64,000 bases of DNA from Streptomyces changanensis (GCF_024600715.1 NZ_CP102332.1:1116001-1180000); one strand, 5' to 3'. Counted from the first letter of the stretch, positions 14,880 through 25,442 are shown. Numbers and translations: made by a program. The notes: generated from the sequence alone by a model not told the origin.

Positions 14880-16241
14880 TCACATGCCGGCGATGAGCTT
14901 CTCCACGCGGTCGTCGACCGACCGGAAGGGGTCCTTGCACAGGACCGTGCGCTGCGCCTGGTCGTTCAGCTTCAGGTGGACCCAGTCCACCGTGAAGTCC
15001 CGGCGCTGCTCCTGCGCGCGGCGGATGAAGTCACCGCGCAGCCTCGCCCGGGTGGTCTGCGGGGGCACCGACTTGCCCTCGAAGATCTTCAGGTCGTTGC
15101 AGATCCGGGCGGCCTGGCCCTTCTTCTCCAGCAGGTAGTACAGCCCCCGCCGGCGGTGGATGTCGTGGTAGGCGAGGTCTATCTGCGCGATGCGCGGGTT
15201 CGACATGGTCATGTTGTGCTTGGCGCGGTACCGCTCCAGCAGCTTGTACTTCATGACCCAGTCGATCTCGGTGCCGATCCGGTCGAGGTCCTCCGCCTCG
15301 ATCGCGTCGAGCGTGCGCCCCCACAGCTCCAGGACCTGCGCGACCGTGCCGGTGCGGATGCCGCGCCGGTCGACGAAGTCGACGGCCTTCTCGTAGTACT
15401 CGCGCTGCACCTCCAGGGCGGAGGCCTCGCGTCCGCTCGCCAGGCGGACCTTGCGCTGGCCGGTGATGTCGTGGCTGACCTCGCGGATCGCCCGGATCGG
15501 GTTCTCCAGGGTGAGGTCCCGCATGACGGTGCCCGCCTCGATCATCCGCAGCACGAGGTCGGTGGCGCCGACCTTGAGCAGCGTCGTCGTCTCCGACATG
15601 TTCGAGTCGCCGACGATGACGTGCAGGCGGCGGTAGCGCTCGGCGTCCGCGTGCGGCTCGTCGCGCGTGTTGATGATGGGGCGGGAGCGGGTCGTCGCGG
15701 AGCTGACTCCCTCCCAGATGTGCTCGGCCCGCTGGCTCACGCAGTAGACGGCGCCGCGCGGGGTCTGGAGCACCTTGCCCGCGCCGCACAGCAGCTGGCG
15801 GGTGACGAGGAACGGGATGAGGATGTCCGCGAGCCGCGAGAACTCCCCGTGCCGCGCGACGAGGTAGTTCTCGTGGCAGCCGTAGGAGTTCCCGGCCGAG
15901 TCGGTGTTGTTCTTGAAGAGGTAGACGTCGCCCGCGATGCCCTCCTCGTGCAGGCGGCGTTCGGCGTCCACGAGAAGGCCTTCGAGAATGCGCTCGCCCG
16001 CCTTGTCGTGCGTGACCAACTCGGTCACGTTGTCGCATTCCGGCGTCGCGTATTCCGGATGCGATCCCACGTCGAGGTAGAGGCGGGCGCCGTTCCGCAG
16101 GAAGACGTTGCTGCTGCGGCCCCATGACACGACACGGCGGAAGAGGTAGCGCGCCACTTCGTCAGGAGACAGTCGGCGCTGTCCCCTGAACGTGCACGTG
16201 ACGCCGTACTCGTTCTCCAGCCCGAAAATGCGGCGGTCCAT
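14880..16241 (-). CDS. pafA: Pup-protein ligase PafA
   Basis: The 453-residue enzyme belongs to the carboxylate-amine ligase fold shared with glutamine synthetase. Visible: [13 protein letters not shown] with the metal-binding Glu at residue 9, the [12 protein letters not shown] block with the catalytic Asp at about 57, and [16 protein letters not shown], which lacks the insertion loop seen in Dop. It couples the C-terminal glutamate of deamidated Pup to substrate lysines using ATP. It begins only nine bases after the MFS gene's stop on the same strand and has no clear Shine-Dalgarno sequence, suggesting translation depends on the upstream gene or on a leaderless transcript. Confidence 0.96.
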   Translation of the reverse strand: MDRRIFGLENEYGVTCTFRGQRRLSPDEVARYLFRRVVSWGRSSNVFLRNGARLYLDVGSHPEYATPECDNVTELVTHDKAGERILEGLLVDAERRLHEEGIAGDVYLFKNNTDSAGNSYGCHENYLVARHGEFSRLADILIPFLVTRQLLCGAGKVLQTPRGAVYCVSQRAEHIWEGVSSATTRSRPIINTRDEPHADAERYRRLHVIVGDSNMSETTTLLKVGATDLVLRMIEAGTVMRDLTLENPIRAIREVSHDITGQRKVRLASGREASALEVQREYYEKAVDFVDRRGIRTGTVAQVLELWGRTLDAIEAEDLDRIGTEIDWVMKYKLLERYRAKHNMTMSNPRIAQIDLAYHDIHRRRGLYYLLEKKGQAARICNDLKIFEGKSVPPQTTRARLRGDFIRRAQEQRRDFTVDWVHLKLNDQAQRTVLCKDPFRSVDDRVEKLIAGM

Positions 16242-16250
16242 GAAGGAACA

Positions 16251-17558
16251 TTACGCCTGACGGCCCGCGCTGAAACCGGGTTCGACGGTACCGTTCCGAT
16301 CATTTTCCGATACGTGCGCGGGGGTTTCGACCGGCGGACGCCCGGAATGCGGCACGGTGGCGAGGACCCGCCGGGTCGCCAGCAGCACCAGCAGCGCCGC
16401 GGCGCCCCCGGCGCCGGCCACCCCGAAGCCGTACGGCACGCCCGCGAGCTCCACCGCGGGCCCGGCCGCCGCGGACCCCAGCGCGGCGCCGACGCCGAAG
16501 GTGGTCACCAGCCACGAGAACGCCTCCGTCACCGTGCCCCGCAACGCGTGCCGGTCCACGACGAGGAACGCGCAGGCGATGGCCGGCGCGAGGAACACGC
16601 CCGCCACGGCGGCCAGCACCGTCATCATCGCGACGTCCGGCACGAGGACGAGGGGCAGGTACCCCAGGGCCAGCAGACCGACCAGGACCCGCAGCCGGGC
16701 CTCGGGCGCGCCCGCCCAGGGCCGGGCCCCGTACACCACGCCGCCGGCGAGCGCGCCGAGGCCGAGGGCGGCCATCAGCAGGCCGTACACGCCGTCGCCG
16801 CCGTGCCCGTCCGCGTAGGCCAGCGCGGCGACCGTGATGGAGCCCATCGCCAGGCCGACGAAGAAGAACGCGCCGAGCAGCGCCAGCAGGCCGCGCGAGC
16901 GCAGCGCGCCCAGCCAGTGCGCCTCGCGCGGCTCGGACCGCCAGGCGCGCGACGGCGCCGAGGAGACCACCGCCAGGGCGCCCGCCACACCGGCGACGTT
17001 GATCACGAGCAGCGCGGCGGCGGGTGACCAGAGCCACACCAGCAGCGTCACGAGCAGCGGACCGACCGTGTACATCACCTCCTGCGCCACGGCGTCCAGC
17101 GCGTACGCCCGGTGCACCCGGTCGCCCCGGCCGAGGACGGTCGGCCAGAGCGCCCGCAGCCCGCCCTCCAGGGGCGGGGTGAAGAACCCGGCCACGACCA
17201 CCGCCGCGAACGCCACCGGCAACGAGGCGGTGCCGGCCACGGCGAGCCACGCCATGCCCAGCGCCGAGACCACCACGGCGGGGAGCTGTACGCGCGGCTG
17301 GCCGTACAGGTCGACGGCGCGGCCCAGCAGCGGCTGCCCGGCGGCGGTGGCGAGGCCGTACACGGCGGCCAGGGCGCCGGCCAGCGTGTAGCTGCCGCCC
17401 TCGGCGCGGGTGAACAGGGCGATGGCGATGTGGGCCGTGCCGTTGGGCAGCCTGCCGACCAGCGTGCCGACGAGCAGCCGCACGACGTGCGGAGCCCTGA
17501 AGATGTCGGCGTATCCGCCGCCTGCCGCGCCCACGCCTGCTCCTCCCCCCGGCCCCAT
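16251..17558 (-). CDS. MFS transporter directly upstream of pafA
   Basis: The 435-residue protein has about 12 hydrophobic helices and the MFS-type arginine loop between helices 2 and 3 (GRAVDLYGQPRVQLP near residue 75). It resembles Streptomyces MFS exporters of unknown substrate. The C-terminal 25 residues are polar. The ATG at 17558 is near an 11-base inverted repeat (17570-17595). The gene is nine bases ahead of pafA, so transcription of pafA probably passes through it. The LacI-type gene diverges from the other side of the inverted repeat. Confidence 0.88.
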   Translation of the reverse strand: MGPGGGAGVGAAGGGYADIFRAPHVVRLLVGTLVGRLPNGTAHIAIALFTRAEGGSYTLAGALAAVYGLATAAGQPLLGRAVDLYGQPRVQLPAVVVSALGMAWLAVAGTASLPVAFAAVVVAGFFTPPLEGGLRALWPTVLGRGDRVHRAYALDAVAQEVMYTVGPLLVTLLVWLWSPAAALLVINVAGVAGALAVVSSAPSRAWRSEPREAHWLGALRSRGLLALLGAFFFVGLAMGSITVAALAYADGHGGDGVYGLLMAALGLGALAGGVVYGARPWAGAPEARLRVLVGLLALGYLPLVLVPDVAMMTVLAAVAGVFLAPAIACAFLVVDRHALRGTVTEAFSWLVTTFGVGAALGSAAAGPAVELAGVPYGFGVAGAGGAAALLVLLATRRVLATVPHSGRPPVETPAHVSENDRNGTVEPGFSAGRQA

Positions 17559-17569
17559 GCCGAGGTTTT

Positions 17570-17595
17570 ACGTATAACGTCGTCGCGTCATACGT
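17570..17595. promoter_or_regulatory. Inverted repeat in the MFS-lacI divergent region
   Basis: ACGTATAACG (17570-17579) and CGTCATACGT (17586-17595) form a 10-base dyad with one mismatch around a 6-base centre, 12 bases upstream of the MFS start. It is less GC-rich than its surroundings. Binding by the divergent LacI-type regulator is inferred from position only. Confidence 0.5.
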
Positions 17596-17689
17596 ACCAT
17601 GTCGGACAGCCGGGGGTCCACCCCGGGCACCACCGGTGACCGCCCGCACCCTCGGCGCGGTCACGCGCACCGTACGGAGGCGGAAGCGA

Positions 17690-18721
17690 GTGAAGGCCCC
17701 GGAACCCCTCGGCGGGACCCGCCCCACCAGCCGGGACGTCGCCCGGGAGGCCGGCGTCTCGCAGGCGACCGTCTCCCTGGTCCTCGGCGACAAGTGGCGC
17801 GGCCGCGTCTCCGAGCGCACCGCCGGCCTGGTCCGCGACGCCGCCGGGCGGCTGGGGTACCGGCCGAACCTCGCCGCCCGGAACCTGCGCCTGGGCCGCA
17901 CCCGGACCGCGCTCCTCGTCGTCCCCGCCCTCACCAACGAGTTCTTCGCCCGGGTCTACACCGGTGCCGCCGCCGTCGCCGCCCGTCACGACTTCGGTGT
18001 CGTCCTCTACCCCTCGCCCGAGGGCGTGGGCCCCGCCAGGGACCCGTTCGCCTCGGCCCGCGCCTCACTGGACGGCGTCATCGCCTCGTCCATGGCCACC
18101 GGCGCCCTCGCCGCGTTCCGGGGCACCGACCTGCCGCTCGTCATGCTCGACAGCGATCCCGCGGACCCCGGCTCCGCGGCCCAGGTGAACCTCGCCATCG
18201 CCGACGGCATGCGGCAGGTGACGGATCATCTGCTCGCCCTCGGCCACCGCCGCTTCGTGCACCTGGCGTCGGCGGTCCCCTCCTGGACCTTCGACGTCCG
18301 GGCGGGGGCCGTGGCCTCGGCCCTCGCCGGCCGGCCGGACGTGGAGGTCCGCACCGTGCCCGCCCCCCTGGAGGTGGCCGGCGCCCGCGAGGCCGCCGCC
18401 CGGGCCCTCGCCGGGCCCGGCGCCCGGCCCACCGCCCTGGTCTGCGACGACGACCTCATCGCCGCGGGCGCCTGCAAGGCCGTACGGCGCCTGGGCCTGC
18501 GCGTCCCCGAGGACGTCTCCGTCACCGGCTTCGACGACCTGGCCCTCGCGACCGCCGTCGAACCGGAGCTGACCACCGTCTCCCTCCCGGCCGAACGGGT
18601 CGGCGAACGCGGCATGGAGGCCCTCCTCGCCGTCCTGGACGGCCGCACGCCCGACGTCGCCGACCTCCCCGTCACCCTCCGGGTACGCGCCTCCACGGCC
18701 CCACCACCCCCGCCCGCCTGA
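17690..18721 (+). CDS. LacI-family transcriptional regulator
   Basis: The 343-residue protein has an N-terminal LacI helix-turn-helix (TSRDVAREAGVSQATVSLVL), the hinge helix region RLGYRPNLAARNLRLGRT, and a periplasmic-binding-like effector domain ending VSVTGFDDLALATAVEPELTTV, a standard LacI/GalR signature. The GTG at 17690 is preferred because GGAGG sits nine bases upstream; an earlier GTG at 17636 would add 18 unconserved residues. It diverges from the MFS gene, its most obvious target. The effector is probably a sugar or nucleoside, as for the family, but cannot be named. Confidence 0.9.
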   Translation: MKAPEPLGGTRPTSRDVAREAGVSQATVSLVLGDKWRGRVSERTAGLVRDAAGRLGYRPNLAARNLRLGRTRTALLVVPALTNEFFARVYTGAAAVAARHDFGVVLYPSPEGVGPARDPFASARASLDGVIASSMATGALAAFRGTDLPLVMLDSDPADPGSAAQVNLAIADGMRQVTDHLLALGHRRFVHLASAVPSWTFDVRAGAVASALAGRPDVEVRTVPAPLEVAGAREAAARALAGPGARPTALVCDDDLIAAGACKAVRRLGLRVPEDVSVTGFDDLALATAVEPELTTVSLPAERVGERGMEALLAVLDGRTPDVADLPVTLRVRASTAPPPPPA

Positions 18722-19034
18722 CCCCGCCCGCGTCGACCTCGCACGGGGCCGGACCCAAGCCCTCGCCGCCGCCGCGCCCTGGGCCCCCGGGGCGGCTCAC
18801 GCCCGGCTCGCGCCCGGCCCGGGACGCCCTGGGCGAGGAGGCCGAGCAGGGGCGGTCCGTGCACCGAGCCGCACGGCGGAGGCCCCGCGGGCCACGGCAG
18901 GCGGCTCACACCCGGCCGCAGCCCGCGGAGCCGACCCACGGCCGGGGACCCCCGCCGCCGTGCGCACGACAGCGCCCCGGCCCACCCTCGCGGGCGGACC
19001 GGGGCGTACGTGCGGGCGCGCCGGGGCGCGGCTC
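18722..19034. other. GC-rich gap between convergent lacI and prcA; candidate prcA terminator
   Basis: No credible gene is seen in these 313 bases: the open frames on both strands are Arg/Pro/Ala-rich and lack start signals. CGCCCCGG (18973-18980) pairs with CCGGGGCG (18999-19006), a hairpin 28 bases downstream of the prcA stop that may end prcBA transcription. Confidence 0.6.
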
Positions 19035-19802
19035 CTACTCCTGCGGGGCCTCGGGGCCCTCCGACTCGTCGCCGGCGGCGTCCGTCGGGGCCGTCGCCGG
19101 CTCCTGCGCCGCCAGCAGCCGCGCCAGCTGCCGGCCCACGATCCGCTTGAACTTCCGCGACTGCGGCCGCGTGCGGTCCAGCACCGCCACCTCCAGCCGC
19201 TCGGCGGGGATCTCCCGCTCGGTGCCGTTGGTGTCCCGGGACAGCGCCTGTACGGCGAGCTTCAGCGCCTCCGCCAGGGACATCCCGTCGCGGTGCCGCT
19301 GGTCCAGGAAACCGCTGATCTGCTCGGCGTTGCCCCCGACGGCGACCGACCCGTGCTCGTCGACGATCGACCCGTCGTGCGGCAGGCGGTAGATCTGGTC
19401 ACCCTCGGGGGACGAGCCCACCTCGGCGACGACCAGCTCCACCTCGTACGGCTTCTCCCCCGCGCTGGAGAAGATCGTGCCGAGCGTCTGCGCGTAGACG
19501 TTCGCCAGGCCGCGGGCCGTCACGTCGTCCCGGTCGTAGGTGTAGCCGCGCAGGTCGGCGTAGCGGACGCCGCCGATGCGGAGGTTCTCGTACTCGTTGT
19601 ACTTGCCGGCCGCGGCGAAGCCGATCCGGTCGTAGATCTCGCTGAACTTGTGCAGTGCGCGGGACGGGTTCTCCCCGACGAAGACGATGCCGTCGGCGTA
19701 CTGCATCACGACAAGGCTGCGGCCCCGGGCGATCCCCTTCCGGGCGTACTCCGCCCGGTCGGCCATGGCCTGCTGGGGTGAGACATAGAACGGCGTCGAC
19801 AC
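19035..19802 (-). CDS. prcA: 20S proteasome alpha subunit PrcA
   Basis: The 255-residue protein opens [27 protein letters not shown], the alpha-ring gate segment, and continues with the proteasome fold ([31 protein letters not shown]). The last 25 residues are an acidic Ala/Glu/Pro tail. Alpha rings cap the catalytic beta rings and dock the HbYX tail of ARC. The start is a GTG at 19802, 35 bases after the prcB stop, so the two are one operon in the usual actinobacterial order prcB-prcA. Confidence 0.96.
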   Translation of the reverse strand: MSTPFYVSPQQAMADRAEYARKGIARGRSLVVMQYADGIVFVGENPSRALHKFSEIYDRIGFAAAGKYNEYENLRIGGVRYADLRGYTYDRDDVTARGLANVYAQTLGTIFSSAGEKPYEVELVVAEVGSSPEGDQIYRLPHDGSIVDEHGSVAVGGNAEQISGFLDQRHRDGMSLAEALKLAVQALSRDTNGTEREIPAERLEVAVLDRTRPQSRKFKRIVGRQLARLLAAQEPATAPTDAAGDESEGPEAPQE

Positions 19803-19837
19803 CGGCTATCCGTCCCTTTCTGTCAGTGGCGGGTTCA

Positions 19838-20686
19838 TCAGAGCAGCTCGGCGCGGGGGCCGTCCGGGTGTTCCATGCGGCGCTCCAGGACGGCACGGGC
19901 CACGTCGGCCCCCTCCGCGTCGGTGAGCCGGCGGAACCCGTCCTCCGTGATCACCGTGACGATCGGGAAGATCCGGCGGGCCATGTCGGGCCCGCCCGTC
20001 GCCGAGTCGTCGTCGGCCGCGTCGTACAGCGCCTGCACGACCAGCGTCACGGCCTGCTGCTCGGTGAGGTCCTCGCGGTACAGCTTCTTCATCGACCCGC
20101 GGGCGAAGAGCGAGCCGGAGCCCGTCGCCGCGTACCCGACGTGCTCCTCGGAGCGCCCGCCGGTGACGTCGTAGGAGAAGATGCGGCCCTTCTCCCGGTC
20201 GACGTCCCAGCCGGCGAAGAGCGGGACGACGGCGAGGCCCTGCATGGCCATGCCGAGGTTGCCGCGGATCATCGTGGAGAGCCGGTTGGCCTTGCCCTCC
20301 AGGGAGAGCTGGGCGCCCTCGACCTTCTCGAAGTGCTCCAGCTCCAGCTGGAAGAGCTTGACCATCTCCACGGCCAGGCCGGCCGTGCCGGCGATGCCCA
20401 CGGCCGAGTACTCGTCGGCCGGGAAGACCTTCTCGATGTCGCGCTGGGCGATCATGTTACCCATGGTGGCCCGCCGGTCACCGGCCAGGACCACGCCCCC
20501 GGGGAAGGAGGCCGCGACGATCGTCGTGCCGTGCGGCACCTCGATGGCGCCCTGTACGACCGGCAGCGTCCGACGTCCCGGCAGCAGCTCCGGCGACTGC
20601 TCGCTCAGGAAGTCCATGAAGGACGAGGAGCCGGGCGTCAGGAAGGCAGCTGGTAGACGCCCGGTGCTGCGAGTGTTGGCTTCCAC
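19838..20686 (-). CDS. prcB: 20S proteasome beta subunit PrcB
   Basis: The 282-residue precursor carries a 53-residue propeptide that should be removed between Gly53 and Thr54 ([13 protein letters not shown]), exposing the N-terminal threonine nucleophile. Downstream blocks ([26 protein letters not shown]) match beta subunits. The start is set at the GTG at 20686 by GGAGGGGAA a few bases upstream. Although next to pup, it is separated from it by 284 bases with a strong stem-loop, so prcBA may have its own promoter. Confidence 0.96.
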   Translation of the reverse strand: MEANTRSTGRLPAAFLTPGSSSFMDFLSEQSPELLPGRRTLPVVQGAIEVPHGTTIVAASFPGGVVLAGDRRATMGNMIAQRDIEKVFPADEYSAVGIAGTAGLAVEMVKLFQLELEHFEKVEGAQLSLEGKANRLSTMIRGNLGMAMQGLAVVPLFAGWDVDREKGRIFSYDVTGGRSEEHVGYAATGSGSLFARGSMKKLYREDLTEQQAVTLVVQALYDAADDDSATGGPDMARRIFPIVTVITEDGFRRLTDAEGADVARAVLERRMEHPDGPRAELL

Positions 20687-20873
20687 GAGTTCCCCTCCAG
20701 GTTGGCGGCAGCCCGGCCGGCGGCGTCGGGAGGTCTCCCGGCTCTCCGGTGGCCGAATTGCGGTTGAAGCACGGTACGCCACGGACCTTACCCGGCCCGT
20801 GACGATCATCCACACGGGTGACGGACCCCGCCGCGCGCGGCCCGCGCGACGGCCGGCGCCCGGTCCTACGCGG

Positions 20874-20910
20874 GCTGCTCGCGGACGGAGACGACTCCGC
20901 CGCGAGCAGC
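20874..20910 (-). terminator. Stem-loop between pup and prcBA
   Basis: GCTGCTCGCGG (20874-20884) pairs with CCGCGAGCAGC (20900-20910), with an inner CGGAG/CTCCG pair of arms. It lies 60 bases downstream of the pup stop and 188 bases upstream of prcB: a terminator or attenuator that would uncouple pup and proteasome levels. Confidence 0.7.
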
Positions 20911-20970
20911 GCTGCGTCGAACGGGCCGGACGCCCGCCCCCATGATCATCGAATCGAAGGGGAGGGGCGG

Positions 20971-21189
20971 TTACTGGCCGCCCTTCTGCACGAAGGAACG
21001 CACGAAGTCCTCGGCGTTCTCCTCCAGGACGTCGTCGATCTCGTCCAGGACGGAGTCGACGTCGTCGCTGAGCTTCTCGTGGCGCTCCTTGAGGTCCTCC
21101 GAGGACTGCGCCTCGGGCGCCTGCTCCTCGACCTCCTCCGTGGAGCGCGTGGCCTTCTGCTGCCCGCCGCCGGTGTCCTTGGTCGCCAT
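20971..21189 (-). CDS. pup: Prokaryotic ubiquitin-like protein Pup
   Basis: This 72-residue, highly charged protein begins [16 protein letters not shown], has a central helix-forming region ([39 protein letters not shown]) that binds the ARC coiled coil, and ends KGGQ. The terminal Gln means Dop must deamidate it to Glu before PafA can use it. The ATG at 21189 follows GAGGG; a GTG nine bases upstream would add three residues. A hairpin separates it from dop, and its 5' gap of 97 bases probably contains the promoter. Confidence 0.97.
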   Translation of the reverse strand: MATKDTGGGQQKATRSTEEVEEQAPEAQSSEDLKERHEKLSDDVDSVLDEIDDVLEENAEDFVRSFVQKGGQ

Positions 21190-21286
21190 GTCCCTCACCC
21201 CGCTCGATTGCCCGCTTGGTCAGGTGTCTCAAGATCAGACCCTACAAGTTCGGTCTGACATCGGCCCTGTCTTTCCCGACGTCCAG

Positions 21287-21321
21287 GGGGGCCACTTCCA
21301 TGATTCCCCACGGTGGCCCCC
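21287..21321 (-). terminator. Hairpin between dop and pup
   Basis: GGGGGCCAC (21287-21295) pairs with GTGGCCCCC (21313-21321) around a 17-base loop, 12 bases downstream of the dop stop. It suggests dop transcripts end before pup. Confidence 0.65.
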
Positions 21322-21332
21322 TGAAGCCCTCC

Positions 21333-22844
21333 TCAGCCGCCCGAAAGGACCCGGACGAGCTCCTCGGCCGTGCGGCACCGGTCCAGGAGGTCCTTGACGT
21401 GCTCCCGGGTACCCCGCAGGGGCTCCAGGGTGGGCACCCGCTGGAGGGAGTCCCGCCCCGGCAGGTCGAAGATCACCGAGTCCCAGGAGGCCGCCGCCAC
21501 GTCGTCCGCGTACTGCTCCAGGCAGCGGCCCCGGAAGTAGGCCCGGGTGTCCTCCGGAGGCTGCTTCTCGGCCCGCTCCACCTCCGGCTCGTCCAGCAGG
21601 CGCTTCATGCGCCCGCGGGCCGCCAGACGGTTGTACAGGCCCTTCTCGGGGCGCACGTCGGCGTACTGGAGGTCCACCAGGTGCAGGCGCGGGGCGTCCC
21701 AGTCGAGCCGGTCACGGCGCCGGTACCCCTCCATGAGCTCCAGCTTCGCCACCCAGTCCAGCTCCCCGGCGAGGCTCATCGGATCGTTCTCCAGCCGGCC
21801 GAGGGTGTCCTCCCATCGGGCCAGCACGTCCTTGGTCTGCTCGTCCGCGTCCGCGCCGAAGCGGTTCTCGACGTACTTCCTCGCCAGTTCGTAGTACTCC
21901 ATCTGGAGCTGGACCGCGGTGAGCGTGCGGCCGCTGCGCAGCGTGACCAGCCGCTGGAGCGTCGGATCGTGCGACACCTGGTGGAGCGTGCGCACCGGCT
22001 GGTCGACGGCGAGGTCGACGGTGATGAAGCCGTCCTCGATCATCGACAGGACCAGGGCCGTCGTGCCGAGCTTCAGGTACGTCGAGATCTCCGAGAGGTT
22101 CGCGTCGCCGATGATCACGTGGAGCCGGCGGTACTTCTCGGCGTCGGCGTGCGGCTCGTCCCGGGTGTTGATGATGGGCCGTTTGAGTGTCGTCTCCAGG
22201 CCGACCTCGACCTCGAAGTAGTCCGCGCGCTGGCTGATCTGGAAGCCGTGCTCCTGGCCGTCCTGACCGATGCCGACGCGCCCCGCGCCCGTGACGACCT
22301 GGCGCGAGACGAAGAACGGCGTGAGGTGGCGCACGATGTCCGAGAAGGGGGTCTCCCGCTTCATCAGGTAGTTCTCGTGCGTGCCGTACGAGGCGCCCTT
22401 GTTGTCGGTGTTGTTCTTGTACAGGTGGATCGGCTGGGCGCCCGGCAGCAGGCCGGCCTTCTCGGCCGCCTCGGCCATGATCCGCTCGCCGGCCTTGTCC
22501 CACAGGACGGCGTCGCGGGGGTTGGTGACCTCCGGGGCGCTGTACTCCGGGTGGGCGTGGTCCACGTAGAGCCGGGCGCCGTTGGTCAGGATGACGTTGG
22601 CGAGGCCGATGTCCTCGTCGGTGAGCTGGCTGGAGTCGGCGGCCTCGCGGGCGAGGTCGAAGCCGCGGGCGTCCCGCAGCGGGTTCTCCTCCTCGAAGTC
22701 CCAGCGGGCGCGGCGCGCCCGGTGCATCGCCGCCGCGTAGGCGTTGACGATCTGGGACGAGGTGAGCATGGCATTGGCGTTCGGGTGGCCGGGGACGGAG
22801 ATCCCGTACTCCGTCTCGATGCCCATTACTCGCCGTACGGTCAT
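21333..22844 (-). CDS. dop: Pup deamidase/depupylase Dop
   Basis: The 503-residue paralogue of PafA opens [14 protein letters not shown], with the metal-binding Glu in GIETEYG, the [15 protein letters not shown] block with the nucleophilic/base Asp, and the family's Dop-loop region (residues about 45-80, [16 protein letters not shown]) that PafA lacks. It converts the C-terminal Gln of Pup to Glu and also removes Pup from substrates. It lies between arc and pup on the same strand, separated from arc by a 261-base gap with a terminator-like hairpin. Confidence 0.96.
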   Translation of the reverse strand: MTVRRVMGIETEYGISVPGHPNANAMLTSSQIVNAYAAAMHRARRARWDFEEENPLRDARGFDLAREAADSSQLTDEDIGLANVILTNGARLYVDHAHPEYSAPEVTNPRDAVLWDKAGERIMAEAAEKAGLLPGAQPIHLYKNNTDNKGASYGTHENYLMKRETPFSDIVRHLTPFFVSRQVVTGAGRVGIGQDGQEHGFQISQRADYFEVEVGLETTLKRPIINTRDEPHADAEKYRRLHVIIGDANLSEISTYLKLGTTALVLSMIEDGFITVDLAVDQPVRTLHQVSHDPTLQRLVTLRSGRTLTAVQLQMEYYELARKYVENRFGADADEQTKDVLARWEDTLGRLENDPMSLAGELDWVAKLELMEGYRRRDRLDWDAPRLHLVDLQYADVRPEKGLYNRLAARGRMKRLLDEPEVERAEKQPPEDTRAYFRGRCLEQYADDVAAASWDSVIFDLPGRDSLQRVPTLEPLRGTREHVKDLLDRCRTAEELVRVLSGG

Positions 22845-23042
22845 GCGGCCCTCCTTGCCCGGCGGCGTCCCCCCGCGGGAACGGCGCTCGAGTACCGGTT
22901 CTCCGATGCGTGTGCGGTGCCCGACCCCGCACTGCGCGATTCGGCGGTACGGAAGAGCCTAGAGCGCCTTCGCGCCCGGGGGGAGATCGATTGCGTCATT
23001 GCTCCGGTGTGGTCCGTCCGTGGTGGGCCCCTCGGAACGCGG

Positions 23043-23093
23043 CCGGCTGCGGACGCCCACCCCTCACGGGGGTCCCGGGACATCCGCAGCCGG
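23043..23093 (-). terminator. Terminator after arc
   Basis: CCGGCTGCGGA (23043-23053) pairs with TCCGCAGCCGG (23083-23093); inside, ACCCC (23059-23063) pairs with GGGGT (23069-23073). It ends 12 bases downstream of the arc stop. Confidence 0.75.
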
Positions 23094-23105
23094 TACTGCG
23101 CGCTC

Positions 23106-24872
23106 TTACAGGTACTGCCCGGTGTTCGCCACCGTGTCGATGGACCGACCGGTGTCGGCGCCCTGCTTTCCGGTGACGAGGGTGCGGATGAAGACGATCC
23201 GCTCGCCCTTCTTGCCGGAGATCCGGGCCCAGTCGTCCGGGTTGGTGGTGTTGGGCAGGTCCTCGTTCTCCTTGAACTCGTCCACGCACGCCTGGAGGAG
23301 GTGGGAGACGCGAATGCCCTTCTGGTTCTGGTCCAGATAGGCCTTGATGGCCATCTTCTTCGCCCGGTCGACGATGTTCTGGATCATCGCGCCGGAATTG
23401 AAGTCCTTGAAGTACAGGACTTCCTTGTCGCCGTTCGCGTAGGTGACCTCGAGGAACCGGTTCTCCTCGGATTCCGCGTACATCTGCTCCACGACCGACT
23501 GGATCATGGCGTGTGCCGCGGCGTCCTTGGAGCCGTTGTGCTCGGTGAGGTCGTCCGCGTGCAGCGGCAGCGACGGGGTGAGGTACTTGGCGAAGATGTC
23601 CTTGGCGGCCTCGGCGTCCGGACGCTCGATCTTGATCTTCACGTCCAGCCGGCCGGGCCGGAGGATCGCCGGGTCGATCATGTCCTCGCGGTTCGAGGCG
23701 CCGATCACGATGACGTTCTCGAGCCCCTCGACACCGTCGATCTCGGCGAGCAGCTGCGGGACGATGGTGTTCTCCACGTCCGAGCTGACACCGGAGCCGC
23801 GGGTGCGGAAGAGGGACTCCATCTCGTCGAAGAAGACGATGACGGGCGTGCCCTCGGACGCCTTCTCCCGCGCGCGCTGGAAGACGAGGCGGATGTGCCG
23901 CTCGGTCTCGCCGACGTACTTGTTGAGGAGCTCCGGGCCCTTGATGTTGAGGAAGTAGCTCTTGCCGGCGGGCTGTCCGGTGACCTCCGCGACCTTCTTG
24001 GCAAGGGAGTTGGCCACCGCCTTGGCGATGAGCGTCTTGCCGCACCCGGGCGGGCCGTAGAGCAGGATGCCCTTGGGCGGCCGCAGCTCGTGCTCCTTGA
24101 AGAGGTCGGGGTAGAGGTACGGAAGCTCGACCGCGTCGCGGATCAGCTCGATCTGGTTCCCCAGACCGCCGATCTTGTCGTAGTCGACGTCCGGCACCTC
24201 TTCGAGGACGAGCTCCTCGACCTCGCTCTTCGGGATGACCTCGTACACGTAGCCGGAACGGGGCTCGAGGAGCAGCGCGTCGCCGGGCCGGATGGTGACG
24301 TCCAGCAGGGGCTCGGCGAGCCTGACCACTCGCTCCTCGTCGGTGTGGCCGATGACCAGGGCGCGCTCGCCGTCCTCCAGGATCTCCTTGAGGGTGACGA
24401 TGTCCCCGGCGCGCTCGAACGCCATGGCCTCGACCACGTTGAGCGCTTCGTTGAGCATGACTTCCTGGCCCCGCCTGAGCTCCTCGAGCTCGATGCCGGG
24501 GCTCACGTTCACCCGGAGCTTGCGGCCCCCGGTGAAGATGTCGCACGTGCCGTCCTCGTTGGCCTGCAGGAAGACGCCGAAGCCGGCCGGTGGCTGGGCG
24601 AGGCGGTCGACCTCCTCCTTGAGGGCCACGATCTGGTCGCGGGCCTCGCGGAGCGTGTTGGCGAGCCGCTCGTTCTGCGCGGACACGCCGGCCAGGTTGG
24701 TCTGCAGCTCGACGATCCGCTCCTCGAGAATCCTCGTGTGGCGCGGAGAGTCGGCGAGCTTACGTCGCAGGACGGCGATTTCCTGCTCGAGATAGGCAAC
24801 CTGACCGGCGGGGTCATCAGACCCTCGCCCCGGCCGGATGCCGCGGTTGATGTCGTCGTCGTGGGCTGCCAC
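23106..24872 (-). CDS. arc: Proteasome-associated AAA+ ATPase ARC (Mpa)
   Basis: The 588-residue ATPase has an N-terminal coiled coil (about residues 25-75, [18 protein letters not shown]...) that binds Pup, an OB-fold interdomain, and an AAA+ module with Walker [10 protein letters not shown] (about 275) and Walker [13 protein letters not shown] (about 350). It ends QYL, the HbYX motif that docks in the alpha ring. I choose the GTG at 24872 because GGAGG lies eight bases upstream and the resulting 588 residues match what I recall for Streptomyces ARC; a TTG 18 bases earlier overlaps that ribosome site. It is divergent from the ferredoxin gene. Confidence 0.96.
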   Translation of the reverse strand: MAAHDDDINRGIRPGRGSDDPAGQVAYLEQEIAVLRRKLADSPRHTRILEERIVELQTNLAGVSAQNERLANTLREARDQIVALKEEVDRLAQPPAGFGVFLQANEDGTCDIFTGGRKLRVNVSPGIELEELRRGQEVMLNEALNVVEAMAFERAGDIVTLKEILEDGERALVIGHTDEERVVRLAEPLLDVTIRPGDALLLEPRSGYVYEVIPKSEVEELVLEEVPDVDYDKIGGLGNQIELIRDAVELPYLYPDLFKEHELRPPKGILLYGPPGCGKTLIAKAVANSLAKKVAEVTGQPAGKSYFLNIKGPELLNKYVGETERHIRLVFQRAREKASEGTPVIVFFDEMESLFRTRGSGVSSDVENTIVPQLLAEIDGVEGLENVIVIGASNREDMIDPAILRPGRLDVKIKIERPDAEAAKDIFAKYLTPSLPLHADDLTEHNGSKDAAAHAMIQSVVEQMYAESEENRFLEVTYANGDKEVLYFKDFNSGAMIQNIVDRAKKMAIKAYLDQNQKGIRVSHLLQACVDEFKENEDLPNTTNPDDWARISGKKGERIVFIRTLVTGKQGADTGRSIDTVANTGQYL

Positions 24873-25126
24873 GGTCCTCACCTCCTCCAAGGGGAGCTGG
24901 ACGCTTCCAGACCCTACCTGCGTGGGTGATGATTGAAACCCCTAGATCACAAAGACTCTCGAGGTGTGTCCGATCTTCACCCTTGCGCTCTCCCCGACGT
25001 CAAGGGAATACCCACCCATCAACATCGGAAAGCGGCCGGTTGTATCGTCGTCTGTGGCCAACACCCGTCAGGGCGGGCCGGACTTAACCGACGAAGCATC
25101 ACCCGACGCAGGAAACGGCAGGGCAT

Positions 25127-25438
25127 ATGACCGCGCAGCACGAGGCTCCCACCACGGCCGCCGGAGAGGCTCTGGAGGTCTGGATCGACCAGGATCTCTG
25201 CACCGGCGACGGGATCTGCGTGCAGTACGCCCCCGAGGTGTTCGAGCTCGACATCGACGGCCTGGCCTACGTCAAGAGTTCCGACGACGAGTTGCTCCAG
25301 GAGCCGGGCGCGACGACCCCGGTGCCGCTGCCCCTGCTGCGGGACGTGGTGGACTCCGCCAAGGAGTGCCCGGGCGACTGCATCCACGTACGGCGGGTTT
25401 CGGACAGGGTCGAGGTGTACGGCCCGGACGCCGAGTGA
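25127..25438 (+). CDS. 3Fe-4S-type ferredoxin
   Basis: The 103-residue protein has the ferredoxin cluster ligands in CTGDGIC (about residues 25-31) and, after an insertion, CPGDCIHV near the C-terminus. The gap of six in the first motif and the single CP later suggest a 3Fe-4S or atypical 4Fe-4S cluster, like ferredoxins that feed cytochromes P450. The redox partner is unknown and no P450 lies in the window. It is divergent from arc with a shared 254-base promoter region, a placement I recall as common in Streptomyces. Confidence 0.9.
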   Translation: MTAQHEAPTTAAGEALEVWIDQDLCTGDGICVQYAPEVFELDIDGLAYVKSSDDELLQEPGATTPVPLPLLRDVVDSAKECPGDCIHVRRVSDRVEVYGPDAE

Positions 25439-25442
25439 CGGG

